DNA from: CAYYMH01 sp964472785
GTDB lineage: Bacteria > Zhuqueibacterota > Zhuqueibacteria > Thermofontimicrobiales > Thermofontimicrobiaceae
DNA length: 31,558 nucleotides
NCBI GenBank assembly: GCA_964472785.1
Contig: CAYYMH010000048.1
Coordinates: 1-31,558 of the forward strand
Direction of reading: 5' to 3'
Shown here in pieces: positions 8,330-16,169 of the stretch; within the stretch, counting starts at the first letter, position 1, and each line of letters begins with the position of its first letter. The position numbers and the translations under genes are program-made. Below the pieces are notes generated by a model that saw only the letters and a program-made list of their open reading frames with translations, ran no database searches and was not told the DNA's origin.

Positions 8330-9934
8330 TTAATTTTTAATGACTAAAAGGTCGCCAACTTGTATATTTTTACGGTTTGTGTTAACTAATTTTGCAACGG
8401 AATGGAAACCTCTGTTTTTTAACATTCGAGCTTTTCCGATTAATTTTATATTATTATTCTTGTTACGGACAATCGGAATCTGTTTGCCAATGAAATTGTC
8501 AGCGACGCCATTGTGCTGCCAGGCGATCAATATCAGGTTGTCTTTTAAATGTTTCACCTTACCTACATGCACATTAGGATTAGGCTGATACGGTGCAGCA
8601 TTTGATGGCTTGGATCGGGCAGGATTTGAAATGTTATAAGCCAACTTATTTTTCGCTGTTGGATTTTCTGCCATTTGCGGTTCCTGGCGAATTGTTGGAA
8701 TGGTTTGATTCAGAATCGTCGGACTTAACGGGTTACCATCAAACAACTGATCATAATTATCAACGAGTGATTGTTTTAAGTTCAAGGTTTCAACGCGATT
8801 ATTTTTTTGACGCATTGCGACTTGATCCAACAGACTGGCTTTGATGATAATGACCAGTTCTTTCTCAACTTCTTCCATGTGATTATAACCAAAAATATAG
8901 GGGAATCCTAAAAACCACCAGGGAAAATCTTTCAAAATTGGAACACCTTTGCGCAGATCATTTTTTTCTGTGGAGTAAAGTCCGGCAATTATCGTTTCTT
9001 CGCCATTAAATAACTGAATATAAGAATTCGCCTGAGACTTTTGGATAATCGTACTCACCACATCCGGATGGGCAGTGCTGCGTTCAACATGCACTTGCAG
9101 AAAAATAACCGGCTCTTTTTTTTCTTCATCATCACTTTCAATAAGAAAGGGAGTCACCTTCAGAATTGTGCCGGTGCTGTAAAATCGGTCGATGACGTTT
9201 CCTGCAAAATCTCGAGTTTTGATCGAAAAATCCTGCCCGACCTGGATAATGCCTTCGTTTCCTTCGGTCACGACAACCTGAGGCTGTGCCAGAACCTTTC
9301 CTAATTTTTTTGAATCAAATGCTTGAAGCAAGGCTTCTACATCAACGCCGATCAAGTTTTTCGGTATCCGTGTGCTAAGTTGAAAAAAGTTGTCCGATAA
9401 ATTTAGTGCTCCGACTTGATTTGCATCAATAGCAACTTTCCCACGATAAAAGGTACTCCAATCCAATCCGATCTCTGTCAGTTGTTTTCGGTTACCTTCA
9501 AAAAAAATAGTTTCGATTTTAATTTCGCGACTATTAGGTTTTATTTTTACTCCTGTTCCCAATTCAATGGTTGATTCATTTAATAAACTACTTTCCGTCT
9601 TGGATGCTGATACGATTTCAAAAAAACGTTCTTTTTCAACATACCAAAGACCTCGCCGGCTGAGAATTAATCCCAGGGCTTTTTTCCAGGGCATGCCGCG
9701 AACGTCAATACCAATCGGACCGCTTCGTTTTTGGGGATCATAGATTGGTTTGTTCAGAAATTGGATCGAGTATTCACTCAATAACTCCAGAGCAGTAGAT
9801 AAATCGAGATTGCTGCTTAATGTCACCAATTCCTGAGGTGAAACAAAATCCCGCGGAATCTCGTCCTGCCCCATCCCGGATGTAATCAAAGTGATTATCA
9901 GGGATACCGATATGAAGATTCGTTTTGTTTTCAT
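8330..9934 (-). CDS. type IV pilus-type secretin with a compact N-terminus and an extra C-terminal domain
   Basis: Outer-membrane channel through which the pilus would pass, 534 residues. A signal peptide (1-22, ending SGMGQ) is followed by one STN/N0-like domain (about 40-108, with 'GPIGIDVRGMPWKKALGLIL') and then directly by the secretin beta-domain (about 135-368). The secretin signature is clear: VTEGNEGIIQVG, 'FNGEETIIAGL' and GVPILKDFPW..LGFPYIFG, then VEKELVIIIKASLL. N1-N3 type domains seem absent, so the periplasmic part is short. After a polar linker (375-450) there is a small beta domain (452-534, ending NIQVGDLLVIKN) that recalls the FlgT C-terminal fold. Comes 12 bases after the PilO-PilP gene. 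No lipobox, so a separate pilotin may exist. Confidence 0.88.
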   Translation of the reverse strand: MKTKRIFISVSLIITLITSGMGQDEIPRDFVSPQELVTLSSNLDLSTALELLSEYSIQFLNKPIYDPQKRSGPIGIDVRGMPWKKALGLILSRRGLWYVEKERFFEIVSASKTESSLLNESTIELGTGVKIKPNSREIKIETIFFEGNRKQLTEIGLDWSTFYRGKVAIDANQVGALNLSDNFFQLSTRIPKNLIGVDVEALLQAFDSKKLGKVLAQPQVVVTEGNEGIIQVGQDFSIKTRDFAGNVIDRFYSTGTILKVTPFLIESDDEEKKEPVIFLQVHVERSTAHPDVVSTIIQKSQANSYIQLFNGEETIIAGLYSTEKNDLRKGVPILKDFPWWFLGFPYIFGYNHMEEVEKELVIIIKASLLDQVAMRQKNNRVETLNLKQSLVDNYDQLFDGNPLSPTILNQTIPTIRQEPQMAENPTAKNKLAYNISNPARSKPSNAAPYQPNPNVHVGKVKHLKDNLILIAWQHNGVADNFIGKQIPIVRNKNNNIKLIGKARMLKNRGFHSVAKLVNTNRKNIQVGDLLVIKN

Positions 9935-9946
9935 AATATTGTCTTT

Positions 9947-10921
9947 TTATTTCTTCAAAGTTAACGTAACTGTTTTATTCCCGAATTGATTATTAAAAAC
10001 AAAAGTAACTTGGCCTGCTTGAGGATTCAAATCAGCTAAGTTGCCACCAAATATTTTATCACCTTTGTAGAGTTTCACAATTTTACCCTTCTCATCCTTC
10101 ACCAATACGGAGAAAGGAGTTAAACCCAAAACTTCAGAACTGGAAGATATTTCTGGTAATCCATCTGTATTTTTAACGATAGGCTTTGATGGCTCGAGTG
10201 CCGGAGTTGAACGTGTCCTGCTTGTATTCGTAATCGCAGCAAATCGCGTCGCTGCGGGTTTCACGGTTTTGACTTTAGGTAAATTTTTATTAACAAATAG
10301 ATTGGCGATCTTTTTCGGTTGACCAAAATTTCGGTTGATTTCGGTAATTTTGGGGCCCTGGGTACGGTCGTATCCAATAATAGTAATATCGAATGTCGCC
10401 TCATCTTTTTGTTTAACTTTTTCCTTGTTTGCGAATAACTCTTCACTGATTTGCTCGATACGTACTGATTTAAGACTGTAAAAAACAGGTCCCCTCTCCA
10501 GAAACCATAATAAATCATAAATGTCCCTAAAATCGCCGCTCCCCTTTAATTCATACGTTCTTTTCATCATGGATTTGAAATTTTTTTCTTCTTTGAAGAC
10601 CATATTTAATTTGACAGAAGAATTTGTAGTTGCCAGTTCGCGACGGATATAATCGAAAGTCTCGCCCGGAGAGACAAAGGAAGCCAGTGTGCCGGTATAT
10701 TTCATATTCAGTTCTTTTAAGTGTTCGTAATAATTTTTCAGCTCGGAAAGGTCCTGGTTTAATGCCCTGAGATCAACTAATCTTTCGGATTTTTTTTCCT
10801 TTTCTGCTGTCAATTTTTTTAAAGAGCCTTTCTGATAACCGTAGATATAAAATATACCGATAATTAGTATCAGTACCCACAGGGATGAAAGAATAATTGT
10901 ATTTCTTATTATTTTATTCAT
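9947..10921 (-). CDS. PilO-like alignment protein with a C-terminal PilP/GspC-like domain
   Basis: Inner-membrane protein of 324 residues. One transmembrane helix (8-28), a coiled coil (33-72) and a ferredoxin-like segment (about 80-185, 'GSGDFRDIYDLLWFLERGP' being the most PilO-like stretch). Then a basic, Pro/Ala/Ser/Thr-rich linker (190-260) leads to a small C-terminal beta domain (263-324: LGLTPFSVLVKDEKGKIVKLYKGD...) that looks like the PilP/GspC homology region, which contacts the secretin. PilP is normally a separate lipoprotein, so this appears to be a PilO-PilP fusion. It lies between the PilM-PilN fusion and the secretin, the normal place for PilO and PilP. The C-terminal assignment rests on pattern only. 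Confidence 0.8.
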   Translation of the reverse strand: MNKIIRNTIILSSLWVLILIIGIFYIYGYQKGSLKKLTAEKEKKSERLVDLRALNQDLSELKNYYEHLKELNMKYTGTLASFVSPGETFDYIRRELATTNSSVKLNMVFKEEKNFKSMMKRTYELKGSGDFRDIYDLLWFLERGPVFYSLKSVRIEQISEELFANKEKVKQKDEATFDITIIGYDRTQGPKITEINRNFGQPKKIANLFVNKNLPKVKTVKPAATRFAAITNTSRTRSTPALEPSKPIVKNTDGLPEISSSSEVLGLTPFSVLVKDEKGKIVKLYKGDKIFGGNLADLNPQAGQVTFVFNNQFGNKTVTLTLKK

Positions 10922-10977
10922 TTTTAGATTCCGCTTCTTCTGTTCTTAACTTTTGCTAAAATTAAGAGATTTGATCG

Positions 10978-12621
10978 TTATTTCACTTTTGGATTGTCAG
11001 GATTTCTCGTATCATTTTTAGCTAATGTTAAACTTGAATCTGCTTTTATTTCCTGATTGCTCAGATCACATTCAATTGTGAGCTGAAGTAAATCATTATT
11101 TGAATTCTCTGTTTCTTTATTAACAAACGAAAGCACTTTGCTGTCTTTAATAAATCTTTCTAATAAAGCAACCTGTTTTAAATTGGAGAGATTTATTTCA
11201 ACAACCATTTTTTTATTTGAAACACTGACAAATTTGTTGACTGAGAAAAAACCGAGCTTTTCAAATGCGTCGGAAAAAGCTTCGATCAACGGTGTCCAAC
11301 GTGTCGTTTCTCCGGAAAGCGAATCAATGAGAGATGTCCCGGTTTCGATATTATTGATTTTCATCCTCAAACTATCAACATGTCGCTCAACGTCTGCCAG
11401 GGCAAATAATTCATCGTTAATCGCATTCAGGCTTACCCTTGTTTCTTGAACACTCTGGTTTAATTTGACGTTTTGAAGAAATAGAAACAAGATCGTAACA
11501 AACAGAACTCCCATCATTGCAAAGCCATGCCAGGCAACCACAAATTGAGATTGTTTGTCTCTGACACGCTTTGGTAAAAAATTCTGAGAATATTTTTTAA
11601 ACTTATTCGGTGTCAGCGATTTCATGGCTAAACCGATCGCAACGGCATAGGATGAGGTTCGATCAGCCAAATTTCTTACTTCGGGTGCCAAAGTAGATTC
11701 GTTCGCATCTAAACGAATCGTATGTAGATTGGGAAATTTTTCTTTAAAATATTCGTCTGCTTTTGCCTGTTCCAGTTCACCAGCCAGGATGATTTTTTGT
11801 GGCGCCTGCAAACCTTTAAAATCGAGCTCATACAACATTTTTGAAAATACAATTTCGCACACTTTGCTTGATTTCACGCCGGTATGTATGGTTGGCAAAA
11901 CATAAGTAATTTGTGATCCTTTTGTGAAAAAGACTTTGCTGTAATTTTGGGAGAAATAAATAACGGCAAGACGCTCATCCGATTCAAACTCCACCGTTCT
12001 GGAAAGATACTCAGCCAAAGAAAATTCTAATGAATCGATTAACGAAATGGGCGATGCCTGTCGGGCTGATAACCTGAACGCTTCGATGACCAGATTGATA
12101 AATATTAACGGATCATTGTGCATCATTCCCAGACAGCTTTTATCGTCGTGCTTAATTACCCCAATATTTTGATAGTTTATTTCGACCTTGCTATCGTCAT
12201 TGAGTTCTTTCCAGACAAGTTTTTTTAATTTACTGGTGGATACCTGAGTGCTGGTGTAAAGTGTTTTATAAAAAACATTTGCATTGCTTAAATTAAAAGC
12301 GATAGGACAACCTTGTGGCAACATTGTAGCGAACATTTCAATGACAACATCCACATTGCCCCGTGCCTGAGCCACATCTACTGCTTGCTGAAAACTCTCT
12401 TCGTGATCAAATCCAAAGGGTTCCTCATCATTTTCTGAAATCGATTGGTCAATTGAATCGTATTTTTTCTTTTTTGATTTGTCTTCTTCTTGTTGTTCCA
12501 AAGAATCGAACAGCTTAAATGTATCGAGTCGCTCTACCCGCATAAATCCTTTTTCCTGACTCACGAGGGCGGCTTTGATTGTCAAACCGTCAATATAAAG
12601 ACCTAATGCTAATTTGTCCAT
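10978..12621 (-). CDS. PilM-PilN fusion (GspL/MshI-like) alignment protein
   Basis: A 547-residue protein. Residues 1-340 form a cytoplasmic actin-like PilM domain: 'LGLYIDGLTIKAALV' at the start, 'LVIEAFRLSARQASPISLIDSL', then 'RLAVIYFSQNYSKVFFTKG' and a late 'SSYAVAIGLAMKSL'. A charged insert stands at 40-75. Residues 347-352 read NFLPKR, the PilN junction motif, followed by a membrane helix (362-383) and a periplasmic coiled coil plus ferredoxin-like part (390-520). So PilM and PilN are one chain, as in GspL. It would link the cytoplasmic ATPase ring to the periplasmic PilO-PilP protein encoded next. The ribosome binding site is a modest AGG 9 bases before the ATG. Confidence 0.85.
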   Translation of the reverse strand: MDKLALGLYIDGLTIKAALVSQEKGFMRVERLDTFKLFDSLEQQEEDKSKKKKYDSIDQSISENDEEPFGFDHEESFQQAVDVAQARGNVDVVIEMFATMLPQGCPIAFNLSNANVFYKTLYTSTQVSTSKLKKLVWKELNDDSKVEINYQNIGVIKHDDKSCLGMMHNDPLIFINLVIEAFRLSARQASPISLIDSLEFSLAEYLSRTVEFESDERLAVIYFSQNYSKVFFTKGSQITYVLPTIHTGVKSSKVCEIVFSKMLYELDFKGLQAPQKIILAGELEQAKADEYFKEKFPNLHTIRLDANESTLAPEVRNLADRTSSYAVAIGLAMKSLTPNKFKKYSQNFLPKRVRDKQSQFVVAWHGFAMMGVLFVTILFLFLQNVKLNQSVQETRVSLNAINDELFALADVERHVDSLRMKINNIETGTSLIDSLSGETTRWTPLIEAFSDAFEKLGFFSVNKFVSVSNKKMVVEINLSNLKQVALLERFIKDSKVLSFVNKETENSNNDLLQLTIECDLSNQEIKADSSLTLAKNDTRNPDNPKVK

Positions 12622-12636
12622 TTTTCAACCTGTTTG

Positions 12637-13848
12637 TTACTCACCAACAATTAATTCATGTAAGCGCTTTTTATTATTTGCATAATTATAAGCATTCTCT
12701 TTTGTGATGATTCTATTCCGATATAATCGGAGCAAGTCCTGCTCCATTGTCGTCATTCCCAGATGTCCCCGTTCGCTGATCATTTGATAGATTTCGTGTG
12801 TGTTTTGGTTGCGAATAGCGGCTTTTACCGATGAGTCCACTAACATCACTTCTTTTGCCAATATCAGCTTATCGTCAACAGTCGGGATCAGTTTTTGTGA
12901 TATGATCACTTTCAACACATCCGCCAATCGATTTCGCACACGGTCCTGTTCAATCGGCGGGCACTCAGCGATAATTCGATCGATTGTTTCCACTGCGGTG
13001 CTGGTATGCAGTGTTGAAAAAACCTTATGACCGGTGTCTGTTATTTCCAGACACGTCATGATCGTTTCCGGATCGCGCATTTCACCAACAACGATGATGT
13101 CCGGATCCTGACGCAATGCCTGAATTGCCCCGTCCTTAAATGATAAAACATCTCTGCCAACCTCGCGGTGGCGTACAATACTTTTTTGAGACGTGTGGAT
13201 TTGTTCAATGGGGTCACCGATAATAACGATGTGTGCGTCAAAGCTGCGGTTGTTGGCATCAATAATGCTATCCATTGTCGTGCTTTTTCCGCTGCCCGTG
13301 ATACCGGTGAGAAGAATGAGTCCCTGTTTCTCGTGTCCCAATGAAAGCTGCTTCGAAATGTTGGGATGAAAATTTAATTTTGCGTAAGGATAAATTTTAT
13401 CCGCGATAGCCCGCATATTCAGTGCGACGTGCCCCATATCAAAATAAATTGTTGACCGCCAGCGAAGCAGTGTACCATTATTTCCCATAACATAGGAAAA
13501 ATCAGCCGCCCTTTTTTGAAGCAGGCGTTCCCATTGTTTCTCTGTCAGGATGCCCAAACAAAGAACGTTAAGCTCATCCATTGAATATTGTCCCAGTTCG
13601 CTGTAAGGCTTTTTTTTACCGTAAACGCGATACCAGATTTGACCCTTTGCTGTTGCACCGCCGATTTCAATGTCCGATGCCTGGATTTCGCGCATGTAAA
13701 GCAGATATTCCTGAATTTTTGATTTCAGCAACCCAATTTCGTCTTTATTTAATTCAGTCAATCCTTTCCTGATCAGGCTGAGCCGTTCCTCTTCAGAAAC
13801 ATATTCAGGGATAGCTTCAAGAATTTTTTTATAGATTTCTTTTAACAT
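12637..13848 (-). CDS. pilT: PilT-like pilus retraction ATPase
   Basis: Hexameric secretion-type ATPase of 403 residues, expected to drive pilus retraction at the inner membrane. Walker A is GITGSGKST (182-190; family usually GPTGSGKST). The Asp box reads GDPIEQIH (211-218), where PilT has EDPIE, so the first acidic residue is missing. Walker B is DIIVVGEMRD (250-259) and the His box GHKVFSTLHT (273-282). A C-terminal AIRN (344-347), followed by THEIYQMI, corresponds to a shortened AIRNLIRE motif typical of PilT. An N-terminal extension (1-50) is helical. The gene starts 8 bases after the kinase-like gene and lies directly before the PilM-PilN gene, suggesting co-translation. A PilU-like accessory ATPase is an alternative. 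Confidence 0.87.
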   Translation of the reverse strand: MLKEIYKKILEAIPEYVSEEERLSLIRKGLTELNKDEIGLLKSKIQEYLLYMREIQASDIEIGGATAKGQIWYRVYGKKKPYSELGQYSMDELNVLCLGILTEKQWERLLQKRAADFSYVMGNNGTLLRWRSTIYFDMGHVALNMRAIADKIYPYAKLNFHPNISKQLSLGHEKQGLILLTGITGSGKSTTMDSIIDANNRSFDAHIVIIGDPIEQIHTSQKSIVRHREVGRDVLSFKDGAIQALRQDPDIIVVGEMRDPETIMTCLEITDTGHKVFSTLHTSTAVETIDRIIAECPPIEQDRVRNRLADVLKVIISQKLIPTVDDKLILAKEVMLVDSSVKAAIRNQNTHEIYQMISERGHLGMTTMEQDLLRLYRNRIITKENAYNYANNKKRLHELIVGE

Positions 13849-13856
13849 TTTTTCAG

Positions 13857-14795
13857 TTATTCAATTAAGTCCGGAATTTTTAAGTCGAGAATTTTGATGC
13901 CGTCAATTGTGGTTCTCGATTTAATTTTATCATTTTTCAACAATTTAATTTTATCTAAAATATTTTTTATCCTCTGGACAGAATCAGAAATTGATACCAA
14001 CCGCTTGTTCAAGTTTCCGTTACTTTCTTTTTGCAACATTTCCGTGTTTAATGACAGAATGGCCAATGGATTGTTGATCTCATGTTGCAAGGTGAGCACA
14101 GTTTCATAAATGGTTTCCTTGCGCTGCATTTCGACCAACTTTTCCTGCGATTCTAAAATTAATTGATTCTTTTCTTTCAGTTCTTTGTTCAATTCGATTA
14201 AGTCCAGGTTTTGAGTTCGTAAAGTGTTTGCCAGAAATGAAGAAATAAAATAAACCAGAAAAAATAAACAGGCAAAAGACAGTAGTGTTTTTGAGTCTAT
14301 TTTTGAAATATTAAATATGTCATAACTTTTTTGTAACCCGACGATAAAGTTTGTATCAGAAAAATAGGAAACACTCAACAAACCTAAAATGCTTAATAAA
14401 GAGGCCATCAATCCGGCTCTTCTGCCGATGGTGATGCTGGAAGTCAGAATCGGGATCAGATATCCCCACAAAAAAGGACTCTTAATGCCGCCGGTCATGA
14501 AGATAGCCAGTGAAAAAATGATAATATCCATAAAATTATGAATTAGCGGAAAGGTCAAATTATATTTGAAATTGTCAACCCAGAGACTATAAGCAATATT
14601 CAATAGCGTTATTGCCAGCAGTGTTAATGCAAACGCATATATCGGAAAGCCAAATCCGCTCAGACTAATCTGGATAATACCAACGGATAAAAAACTAATC
14701 GTTGACAGCCAGCGAACATAATTCCACCATTTCAAAGCGTCTTTAAAGCTTTTTAAATTATTGGACTGGAAGATATTTTTTGAATTGTTCCCCAT
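13857..14795 (-). CDS. PilS-like membrane protein with HisKA helix but no ATPase domain
   Basis: A 312-residue protein with about six transmembrane helices (27-47, 51-71, 83-102, 106-122, 126-145, 168-190), a coiled coil (195-228) and a HisKA-like helix pair with an intact H-box, LQHEINNPLAI (His238). A true kinase would continue with a 150-residue HATPase domain; here the chain ends about 70 residues after the His, and PilT begins 8 bases further on, so there is no room for a frameshifted remainder. N, G1 and G2 boxes are all absent. The N-terminus resembles PilS/RegB-type sensors. It may act as a phosphotransfer or scaffold protein for the three response regulators encoded just upstream, or as a membrane sensor controlling PilT. 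It cannot autophosphorylate by itself as encoded. Confidence 0.8.
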   Translation of the reverse strand: MGNNSKNIFQSNNLKSFKDALKWWNYVRWLSTISFLSVGIIQISLSGFGFPIYAFALTLLAITLLNIAYSLWVDNFKYNLTFPLIHNFMDIIIFSLAIFMTGGIKSPFLWGYLIPILTSSITIGRRAGLMASLLSILGLLSVSYFSDTNFIVGLQKSYDIFNISKIDSKTLLSFACLFFLVYFISSFLANTLRTQNLDLIELNKELKEKNQLILESQEKLVEMQRKETIYETVLTLQHEINNPLAILSLNTEMLQKESNGNLNKRLVSISDSVQRIKNILDKIKLLKNDKIKSRTTIDGIKILDLKIPDLIE

Positions 14796-14868
14796 TGTTT
14801 TTCACTTTATGTTTAGCTGATCATCATAAAAGATTATTGTTATTTTTACAGAGACATCGCGATTAAAA

Positions 14869-15258
14869 TTAGCGAATGATTGTCTCCCTGTTCAATTTTT
14901 TTTCAGCAAATTCAGCAACCAGTTCCACCAATTCCTGACGTTTGAAGGGTTTGGTAATAAATTGATCTGCACCAGCGCGAATAACCTTTTCGGCAATATC
15001 AATTCCGCTAAATCCTGAATAAGCAATGATTTTAATATTTTTTAGTGAATGTCTGGATTGTTTGATAATGTCCAGACCATTCATCGGACCGGGTAAAACC
15101 AAGTCAACCAATAAAATGTCATAAATATTGTTTTTTATTTTAAAAATGGCATTTTCTGCATCTGCCGCTGTATCAATCTTATGCCCCTCGATTTTCAGAA
15201 TCTGACTGGTGATATCACGCATCTGTTTTTCATCATCAATAATTAAAATTCTGGCCAT
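14869..15258 (-). CDS. single-domain response regulator, third of a tandem trio
   Basis: Stand-alone receiver domain of 129 residues with no output domain. Acidic pocket DD at 8-9, phospho-acceptor Asp52 in VDLVLPGPMNG, Ser81 and Lys103 (ITKPFK). It shares residue numbering and most of the alpha-4/beta-5 face (AYSGF..DI..KVI.AGAD.FITKPF) with the two genes upstream. A good GGAGAAG lies just before the ATG. Likely a CheY-like switch acting by protein contact, perhaps on PilB, PilT or the HisKA-only protein encoded next. A short charged C-terminal helix (115-129) is unique to this copy. Confidence 0.87.
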   Translation of the reverse strand: MARILIIDDEKQMRDITSQILKIEGHKIDTAADAENAIFKIKNNIYDILLVDLVLPGPMNGLDIIKQSRHSLKNIKIIAYSGFSGIDIAEKVIRAGADQFITKPFKRQELVELVAEFAEKKLNRETIIR

Positions 15259-15316
15259 TATCTTCTCCGCGTTTCCACATGTTAGAGTTATTTGTGTTTA
15301 CTGTTTCATTTGCTTT

Positions 15317-15682
15317 TCAGGCTAAATTTTGTTTTTGAAACATAAGATCAAAAAGTTCTTTATGACGGAACGGTTTTGTGATAAATCTGTTGGCACCGGC
15401 ATTAATAACCTTGTCAGAAATATCAAAATCACAGAATCCGGAATAAGCGAGAATATAAATTTTGGGATATAATTTCCGGATTTGTTTAATCACATCGATA
15501 CCGTTCATATTTCCCGGCAAAACCAGATCAACGAGCAGAAAATGGTATTGATTTGTGTTCGCTTTGTGAATGGCCTGTTTCGCATCGAGCGCTGTATCCA
15601 CATCATAACCTTCATTGACAAAAAATTCTGATAATAGTTGGCACATTTCTTTTTCGTCGTCAACAACTAATATTTTTCCCAT
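15317..15682 (-). CDS. single-domain response regulator, second of a tandem trio
   Basis: Receiver domain of 121 residues: DD at 8-9, Asp52 in VDLVLPGNMNG, Ser81, Lys103 in FITKPFRHKEL. No output domain. The ATG at 15682 is preferred over a GTG six codons upstream, because a GAGGTG lies about 10 bases before it and the receiver fold begins right there (MGKILVVDDE). Paralogue of both neighbours; GNMNG instead of GPMNG after the acceptor strand. Probably a protein-protein switch in pilus control. Confidence 0.87.
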   Translation of the reverse strand: MGKILVVDDEKEMCQLLSEFFVNEGYDVDTALDAKQAIHKANTNQYHFLLVDLVLPGNMNGIDVIKQIRKLYPKIYILAYSGFCDFDISDKVINAGANRFITKPFRHKELFDLMFQKQNLA

Positions 15683-15762
15683 AACTTCACCACACCTCAC
15701 ATGCTAATTGTTTTTGCTGATTTGATTACTTTTTTTCATTGATAAAAATATTTTATTTAATT

Positions 15763-16146
15763 TTATAAACCGGACACACTTGCCTTTGTTGCTGATTTTG
15801 CGTAAAGTGCATCGATTAATTCTTTAGATTTAAATGGTTTGGTGATAAAACTGTCAGCGCCGGCTAAAAAGACTTTTTCTTTGATGTCAACGTCACTAAA
15901 ACCCGAGTACGCGACGATGCTGACATTCTTTCTCATTTTCCTCATTTTTTCAATGAAATCAACACCATTGATTGGTCCTGGCATGACCAGATCAACAACC
16001 ATAAAATCGAAATGCATGCTTTGTGCTTTCGAAATCCCCTCAAATGCGTCCGATGCAATATCAACTTCGAATCCTTCATTCTGTAAAATTTTCTTACAGT
16101 AAAGTTGTGTGACCGGATCATCGTCAACAATTAAAACTTTCGACAT
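15763..16146 (-). CDS. single-domain response regulator, first of a tandem trio
   Basis: Receiver domain of 127 residues starting 23 bases after the pilB stop, with AGAGGTG before the ATG. Acidic pocket DDD (8-10), Asp52 in VDLVMPGPINGVDF, Ser81, Lys103 in FITKPFKSKEL. The residue pattern after the acceptor (P-G-x-I/M-N-G) carries an extra residue compared with the usual M-P-x-x-x-G and is shared by all three copies. Proximity to pilB makes an effect on pilus assembly plausible; this is inference. Confidence 0.87.
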   Translation of the reverse strand: MSKVLIVDDDPVTQLYCKKILQNEGFEVDIASDAFEGISKAQSMHFDFMVVDLVMPGPINGVDFIEKMRKMRKNVSIVAYSGFSDVDIKEKVFLAGADSFITKPFKSKELIDALYAKSATKASVSGL

Positions 16147-16169
16147 AAAACACCTCTTTAGTTTTCTAT

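Noticed and set aside
11138..11449. 103-codon frame on the plus strand
   Set aside because: Antisense to the PilN part of the PilM-PilN gene; no recognisable product.
13800..13860. Frameshift that would hide a HATPase domain after the HisKA-only gene
   Set aside because: PilT begins 8 bases after the stop and its own N-terminus is in place, so no space exists for a missing domain.
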